Assembly (NCBI GenBank): GCA_964242305.1
Contig: CAXTBB010000003.1
Coordinates: 62,001 to 126,000 of the forward strand
DNA: 64,000 bases
DNA from: DATLGB01 sp964242305
Lineage (GTDB): Bacteria > Actinomycetota > Thermoleophilia > Solirubrobacterales > Solirubrobacteraceae
Direction: 5' to 3'
In this document: in pieces, positions 60,361 through 64,000 of the stretch
How the letters are laid out: the number at the start of each line of letters is the position of its first letter
Position numbering within the stretch: the first letter of the stretch is position 1
Made by a program: the position numbers and the translations under genes
The notes under the pieces: model-generated
Seen by the model: the letters and a program-made list of their open reading frames with translations, nothing else
What the model was told of the DNA's origin: nothing
Database searches by the model: none

Positions 60361-61188
60361 ATGGGACTACTAGATGACAAGGTGGCGATCGTCACCGGCG
60401 CGGGCAACGGCATCGGGCGGGCGACGGCGGAGCTGCTCGCCGAGCAGGGCGCCAAGGTCGTCGTCAACGACCTCGACGGCGACAAGGCCCAGGAGGTCCA
60501 GGACGCGCTGCCGACCGACGGCACCATCCACAGCGGCGACCTGACCAAGGAGTCCGCTCCCGACGAGCTCGTGCAGACGGCGATCGACGCCTTCGGCAAG
60601 ATCGACATCATCGTCAACAACGCCGGCTACACGCTCGACGGCCCGATCCACAAGCTGTCCGACGACTGGTTCCAGCGGATGCTCGACATCCACCTGATCG
60701 TCCCCTTCCGGGTCATCCGCGCCGCCGCGCCGCACCTGCGCGAGCCGGCCAAGAAAGAGCGCGAGGAGGGCACCGAGACCTTCCGCAAGATCGTCAACGT
60801 CTCCTCGACGTCGGGCACCTTCGGCAACGCCGGCCAGGCCAACTACTCGGCCGGCAAGGCGGGCATCGTCGGCCTCACCAAGACGCTGGCCAAGGAGTGG
60901 GGCCAGTTCAAGATCAACGTCAACGCGGTCGCCTTCGGCTTCGTGGACACGCGCCTGACCCAGGCCAAGGTCGACGACAACACCATGGAGATCGACGGCG
61001 AGAAGGTCCAGCTCGGCATCCCCGAGCAGATGCGCGGCATGGCGTCGATGATGATCCCGCTCGGCCGTCCCGCCTCACCCCACGAGGCGGCCGGCCCGGT
61101 CATGTTCCTGTGCACGCCGTGGGCCAACTACGTCCACGGGCAGACGCTGCACATCACGGGCGGGCTCTTCGGAGGGATGACAGGCTGA
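60361..61188 (+). CDS. SDR family oxidoreductase (FabG-like)
   Basis: This 275-residue protein is a classical short-chain dehydrogenase: TGAGNGIGRAT (cofactor loop), DLDG at the end of strand 2, NNAGYT, NVSSTSG (catalytic Ser), and YSAGK (Tyr-x3-Lys). Residues 200-235 hold an insertion (KVDDNTMEIDGEKVQLGIP). Probably acts on a 3-hydroxyacyl-CoA or -ACP. The 3' end overlaps the convergent glycosidase-like gene by 35 bp. Confidence 0.92.
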   Translation: MGLLDDKVAIVTGAGNGIGRATAELLAEQGAKVVVNDLDGDKAQEVQDALPTDGTIHSGDLTKESAPDELVQTAIDAFGKIDIIVNNAGYTLDGPIHKLSDDWFQRMLDIHLIVPFRVIRAAAPHLREPAKKEREEGTETFRKIVNVSSTSGTFGNAGQANYSAGKAGIVGLTKTLAKEWGQFKINVNAVAFGFVDTRLTQAKVDDNTMEIDGEKVQLGIPEQMRGMASMMIPLGRPASPHEAAGPVMFLCTPWANYVHGQTLHITGGLFGGMTG

Positions 61189-62518
61189 TCGTGCGCCGCG
61201 ACGCCGCGCCCGAGGCGGCGACGGCGCTGACCTGCAGGGACAGGGAGGCGCCGGCGGGCACGATGGCGCGGGCGATGCGGAAGCGGGCGCGGCGGCGGGT
61301 CGCCCGCGCCCAGCGGCCGATCACCAGCGACTGAGCGGCCCGGTCCGCGCGGGCGACGCGGGCCACCAGCACGGCGCCGATCGCGCAGCGGGCGCTGCAG
61401 CGGACGGCCAGGCCGCGGGCGCCCACGCGCGTGCGCATCCGCAGCCGGGTGGGCGTCGCCGGCGGCGTGTCCACCGGTGCCTTCAAGGCCGCTGCGACCC
61501 GGGCCAGCGCCGGCTTGGGTGTGCCGTCCACGCGCAGGAGCCCCGCGTGGTAGGGCCAGATGTCGAGGTTCAGGAAGCGCTCGCCGGGGTCGCGCCAGCT
61601 GAACACGAACAGCCCGCCGAGCCCGAGCGGCGCCGCCAGCCCGCGCAACACGCCGGCGGCGCCGGCCAGCAGCCCGGCTTGATCGGCCTCCGTGACGGTG
61701 AACAGCGAGGACTCGCCGCCCGTCGCGTAGCCGAACTCGGTGACCCACAGCGGCGTGAGGCCGTCCCCGTTGCGGCGCATGACCGCCCGCGCGCGGGAGA
61801 CGAGCGCGACGACGCCGGCGATGTCGGGCGCGTAGGCGTGGACGGCGACCGCGTCCGCCGCGCCGTGCAGGCCGCCGCGGTAGAGGTTGCGCAGGTAGGT
61901 GAGCTGGTCGACGCCGCCGTTGGAGTCCGGCAGCCCGGCGGAGAGGACGGTGGCGCCGGGGTCGGCGGTGTGGATCGCGTCCCGGACCGTGCGCAACAGG
62001 GCCACGTAGGCGCGGGCGCTCGGCATCGGCCGCCAGAACACCGGCAGGTTGGGCTCGTTCCAGACCTGCCAGGCGCGGATCGGCCGCTCCGGCACGCTCG
62101 GGTGGGTACGCCAGAACGTCCCGGCGGGCCCGTAGCGGCGGACGGCGGCGACCGCGAAGTCGGCCAGGTCGCGGTTGTCGCGCGGCGGGCGCATGCCGGT
62201 CTCTCCCGCCGGCTGGTCCACCGCCCAGGCCGGCGCGTCGATCAGGAACGGGAGGATGGTCAGGCCGCGCTGGGCGGCGCTGGCGACGGCCCGGTCGTGC
62301 CCGCTCCAGTCGTAGACGCCCGGGCTCGGCTCGAGCAGCTTCCAGCTCCACGGCTGGCGGACGGCCCCGAATCCCGTCGCCGCCTGGCCGGCCGCGGCGG
62401 TGTTGCGCACGGCCGCCGACGTCGACAGCTCGTCCTCGCTGTAGACGCCGAGCACGGTCGCGCCGGCCGCGCCGGCCGGCACCAGCAGGACCAGCAGCGT
62501 CACGAGCAGCAGGCGCAT
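61154..62518 (-). CDS. Secreted glycoside hydrolase-like protein (clan GH-A fold)
   Basis: This 454-residue protein has a signal peptide (1-20). The barrel has WQVWNEPNLPVF (acid/base Glu155) and LWVTEFGYATGG (nucleophile Glu261), VHAYAPDIAG and FVFSWRDPG. A C-terminal domain of about 110 residues is arginine-rich with two cysteines. It is the closest relative in the window of the protein at 4755-5981 (same WNEPNL, basic C-terminal domain). GGGGAG stands next to the ATG at 62518. Substrate unknown. Confidence 0.85.
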   Translation of the reverse strand: MRLLLVTLLVLLVPAGAAGATVLGVYSEDELSTSAAVRNTAAAGQAATGFGAVRQPWSWKLLEPSPGVYDWSGHDRAVASAAQRGLTILPFLIDAPAWAVDQPAGETGMRPPRDNRDLADFAVAAVRRYGPAGTFWRTHPSVPERPIRAWQVWNEPNLPVFWRPMPSARAYVALLRTVRDAIHTADPGATVLSAGLPDSNGGVDQLTYLRNLYRGGLHGAADAVAVHAYAPDIAGVVALVSRARAVMRRNGDGLTPLWVTEFGYATGGESSLFTVTEADQAGLLAGAAGVLRGLAAPLGLGGLFVFSWRDPGERFLNLDIWPYHAGLLRVDGTPKPALARVAAALKAPVDTPPATPTRLRMRTRVGARGLAVRCSARCAIGAVLVARVARADRAAQSLVIGRWARATRRRARFRIARAIVPAGASLSLQVSAVAASGAASRRTISLSSLRRARP

Positions 62519-62526
62519 CTCCCCAG

Positions 62527-63612
62527 TTAACGCACCGGACGGGCCTCCGTCGCCAAACCCGTCGCGAACACGGTCACGAGGCCGACCAGCTGGGCGAGCG
62601 CGGAGACCTCCGTCCCGAGCGGGATGGTCGCCAGCAGGATCGCGGCCGTGACCGCCCGCGGGCCGCTCGTCCCGATCGCGAGCGTCCGCCGGAAGGCGAC
62701 GTCGGCGATCAGGAACAGCGCCGCGCCGCCGGCCAGGAACGTGGCCGCGTCGACCTTCAGCGCGTCGAAGGGATGGGCGATCGCCTCCTCCAGCCCCGCG
62801 GCCACCGCGACGATCCCGAGCAGCATCGGCAGGTGCGTGTAGCCGAAGCCGACCAACGCGAGCCGGCCACGGCGCTCGGGCGAAGCGGACGCCATCGCCG
62901 ACTCGGCGCGGTCGTCGTCCCCGCCGAAGTACGTCCACCACAGGCAGGCGCTGAGCACCACGCCCAGCACGGCGATGAGCACGAGCTCGACGTCGAAGGG
63001 CAGCCCGGACGCGCCGATGCCGACGGCGACGATCGACTCCCCGATGGTGACGATCACGATCAGGCCGTGGCGCTCGACGAAGTGCGTCGCGCTGAGGTCG
63101 AAGCGCCCCGTCCCCGCCACCAACCCCGACAGCCAGATGGCCGCGAAGGCGATCGTCCAGACCACGACCTGCCCGTCCCCGCCGACGGCGCCGCCGGCGA
63201 TCACCACGACCGCCACCAGCGCGTTGGTCGCCGTCACCCGCGGGATGCCGCGCGTCCCGCCGACCGTCGTCAGCATGAACAGCCCGCCGTGCAGGAGGAC
63301 GACGACGAGGTAGGCGACGCCGAAGGCCACCCCGTCCCCCGTGTAGGCGTGCGGGATGGCCAGGGCGAGGACGAGCCAGGTCGCCATCGCGGCCAGCAGC
63401 GTCAGCCGCCGCGCCAGCGTGTCCAGCGCCACCGCGTTGGTCAGCCAGGCGTAGCCGTCGTACATCCAGAAGATCAGCCCGAGCAGGACGGTGCCGTGCA
63501 GCAGGCCCTCACCGAGGCCGCCGTGCGCGAGGACGGCGGTCAACTGCGTGATCGTGAAGACGAAGACGAGGTCGAAGAAGAGCTCGAGGGTGCTGACCCT
63601 TTGCTCAGGCAC
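62527..63612 (-). CDS. LtrA family membrane protein
   Basis: This 361-residue protein has STLELFFDLVFVFTITQLTA, HFVERHGLIVIVTIGESIVAVG and about ten to twelve helices, as in its paralogue at 59183-60336. GTG 63612 is favoured because GGAG stands 8 nt upstream; it overlaps the acyltransferase stop by 8 bp, so the two are translationally linked. Function unknown. Confidence 0.9.
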   Translation of the reverse strand: MPEQRVSTLELFFDLVFVFTITQLTAVLAHGGLGEGLLHGTVLLGLIFWMYDGYAWLTNAVALDTLARRLTLLAAMATWLVLALAIPHAYTGDGVAFGVAYLVVVLLHGGLFMLTTVGGTRGIPRVTATNALVAVVVIAGGAVGGDGQVVVWTIAFAAIWLSGLVAGTGRFDLSATHFVERHGLIVIVTIGESIVAVGIGASGLPFDVELVLIAVLGVVLSACLWWTYFGGDDDRAESAMASASPERRGRLALVGFGYTHLPMLLGIVAVAAGLEEAIAHPFDALKVDAATFLAGGAALFLIADVAFRRTLAIGTSGPRAVTAAILLATIPLGTEVSALAQLVGLVTVFATGLATEARPVR

Positions 63613-64000
63613 GCAGCTCCGCGTCGAGGCCACCGTACAGCGACTTGATGGTGCCGAAGATGGTGTCGGCGACGGCCTGCTGCTGGTCGCGCGTGGGGTC
63701 CGTGATGCGGCCCCACTGGATCGGGTCGCCGTACTTGACGTGGACCTTCGGGAACTGGCCGCGCTTCCAGTTGCGCACCTTCGAGGAGCCGTGGATGGCG
63801 GTGGGGACGACGGTGGCGCCGGACTCGAGCGCGAGCCGGCCGATGCCGCGCTTGGGCCGCTCGGAGAGGTCGGCGCTGCGCGAGCGGCCGCCCTCGCAGT
63901 ACATGACCACGGGGTTGCCGCGACCCAGGATCGCCTGCGCGGACACGAACGCCTCCTCGTCGGCGACCCCGCGCCGGACGGGGAAGACGCCCCCGTTGGT
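63605..64000 (-). CDS. PlsC-type 1-acyl-glycerol-phosphate acyltransferase, C-terminal part
   Basis: The gene runs off the right edge, so the start and the HX4D motif are outside. The visible 131 residues begin in the stretch GGVFPVRRG, then VVMYCEGGRSRS (the EGGRSRS phosphate-binding block), KRGIGRLALESGATVVPTAIHGS (late acyltransferase block) and HVKYGDPIQW. It would add an acyl chain to lysophosphatidic acid or a related acceptor at the inner membrane face. Confidence 0.9.
   Translation of the reverse strand, partial: TNGGVFPVRRGVADEEAFVSAQAILGRGNPVVMYCEGGRSRSADLSERPKRGIGRLALESGATVVPTAIHGSSKVRNWKRGQFPKVHVKYGDPIQWGRITDPTRDQQQAVADTIFGTIKSLYGGLDAELRA

Noticed and set aside
1..64000. CRISPR arrays, insertion sequences, tRNA or rRNA genes
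   Set aside because: No regular spaced repeats, transposase motifs, CCA-ended cloverleaf sequences or conserved rRNA blocks were seen by eye. A search with tRNA and repeat finders would settle this.

Overview
This 64 kb window of very GC-rich DNA holds about 60 protein-coding genes packed end to end. I see no rRNA, tRNA, insertion sequence, prophage or CRISPR array. The gene content points to a high-GC actinobacterium, most likely of the Thermoleophilia/Solirubrobacterales (an inference, not proven): coproheme decarboxylase, LtrA proteins, Vgb-type propellers with a FecR-like tail, DUF3618 and holin-like envelope proteins, GTG-rich starts and leaderless promoters. Two runs of ten N (30386-30395 and 59401-59410) show a draft scaffold. 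Each falls inside a gene that otherwise looks intact.

1-24.3 kb is a surface or exopolysaccharide locus whose left end lies outside the window. It holds an O-antigen ligase fragment, a Wzz/BY-kinase chain-length regulator with a tyrosine-rich tail, a second ligase-type protein, a secreted glycosidase-like protein, two GT-C-like membrane proteins placed tail to tail, a Wzx-type flippase, a GT87-like mannosyltransferase, two methyltransferases and about eight GT2/GT4 glycosyltransferases. 24.3-26.6 kb holds a membrane-anchored DsbA-like protein without its CXXC and a secreted three-repeat FN3-like protein.

26.7-31.3 kb carries metH, with an internal 300-bp in-frame duplication and a perfect operator-like inverted repeat at its promoter, followed by chdC. 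31.2-38 kb holds a CHASE2/HD-GYP c-di-GMP phosphodiesterase coupled to a secreted propeller/FecR-like protein, a redox lipoprotein coupled to a polytopic membrane protein, and a second secreted glycosidase-like lipoprotein. 38-39.4 kb is an Fe-S trafficking set (erpA facing bolA-grxD) and a small secreted protein.

39.5-45.2 kb holds an ABC exporter, a mini-glutaredoxin, DegV, an AI-2E-type transporter and a coupled five-gene TetR/holin-like envelope operon that includes a 45-codon gene. 45.2-50.2 kb is a DUF2804 gene facing an operon of enoyl-CoA hydratase, arginase-like protein, BKACE and a NatAB-type ABC exporter. 50.3-53.9 kb is an operon of two acyl-CoA dehydrogenases with a HerA-like ATPase between them. 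53.9-64 kb holds EamA, APC and MFS transporters, a molybdopterin oxidoreductase, two LtrA proteins, an SDR, a third glycosidase-like protein and a PlsC-type acyltransferase cut by the window edge.

Two genome-style signals run through the window. First, about seventeen transcription-unit heads carry TAnnnT 5-10 nt before the start codon, which is the layout expected for leaderless mRNAs; at several divergent pairs the two -10 elements overlap on a shared TA. Second, consecutive genes overlap by NTGA (mostly GTGA), and convergent genes often overlap at their 3' ends by up to 109 bp.
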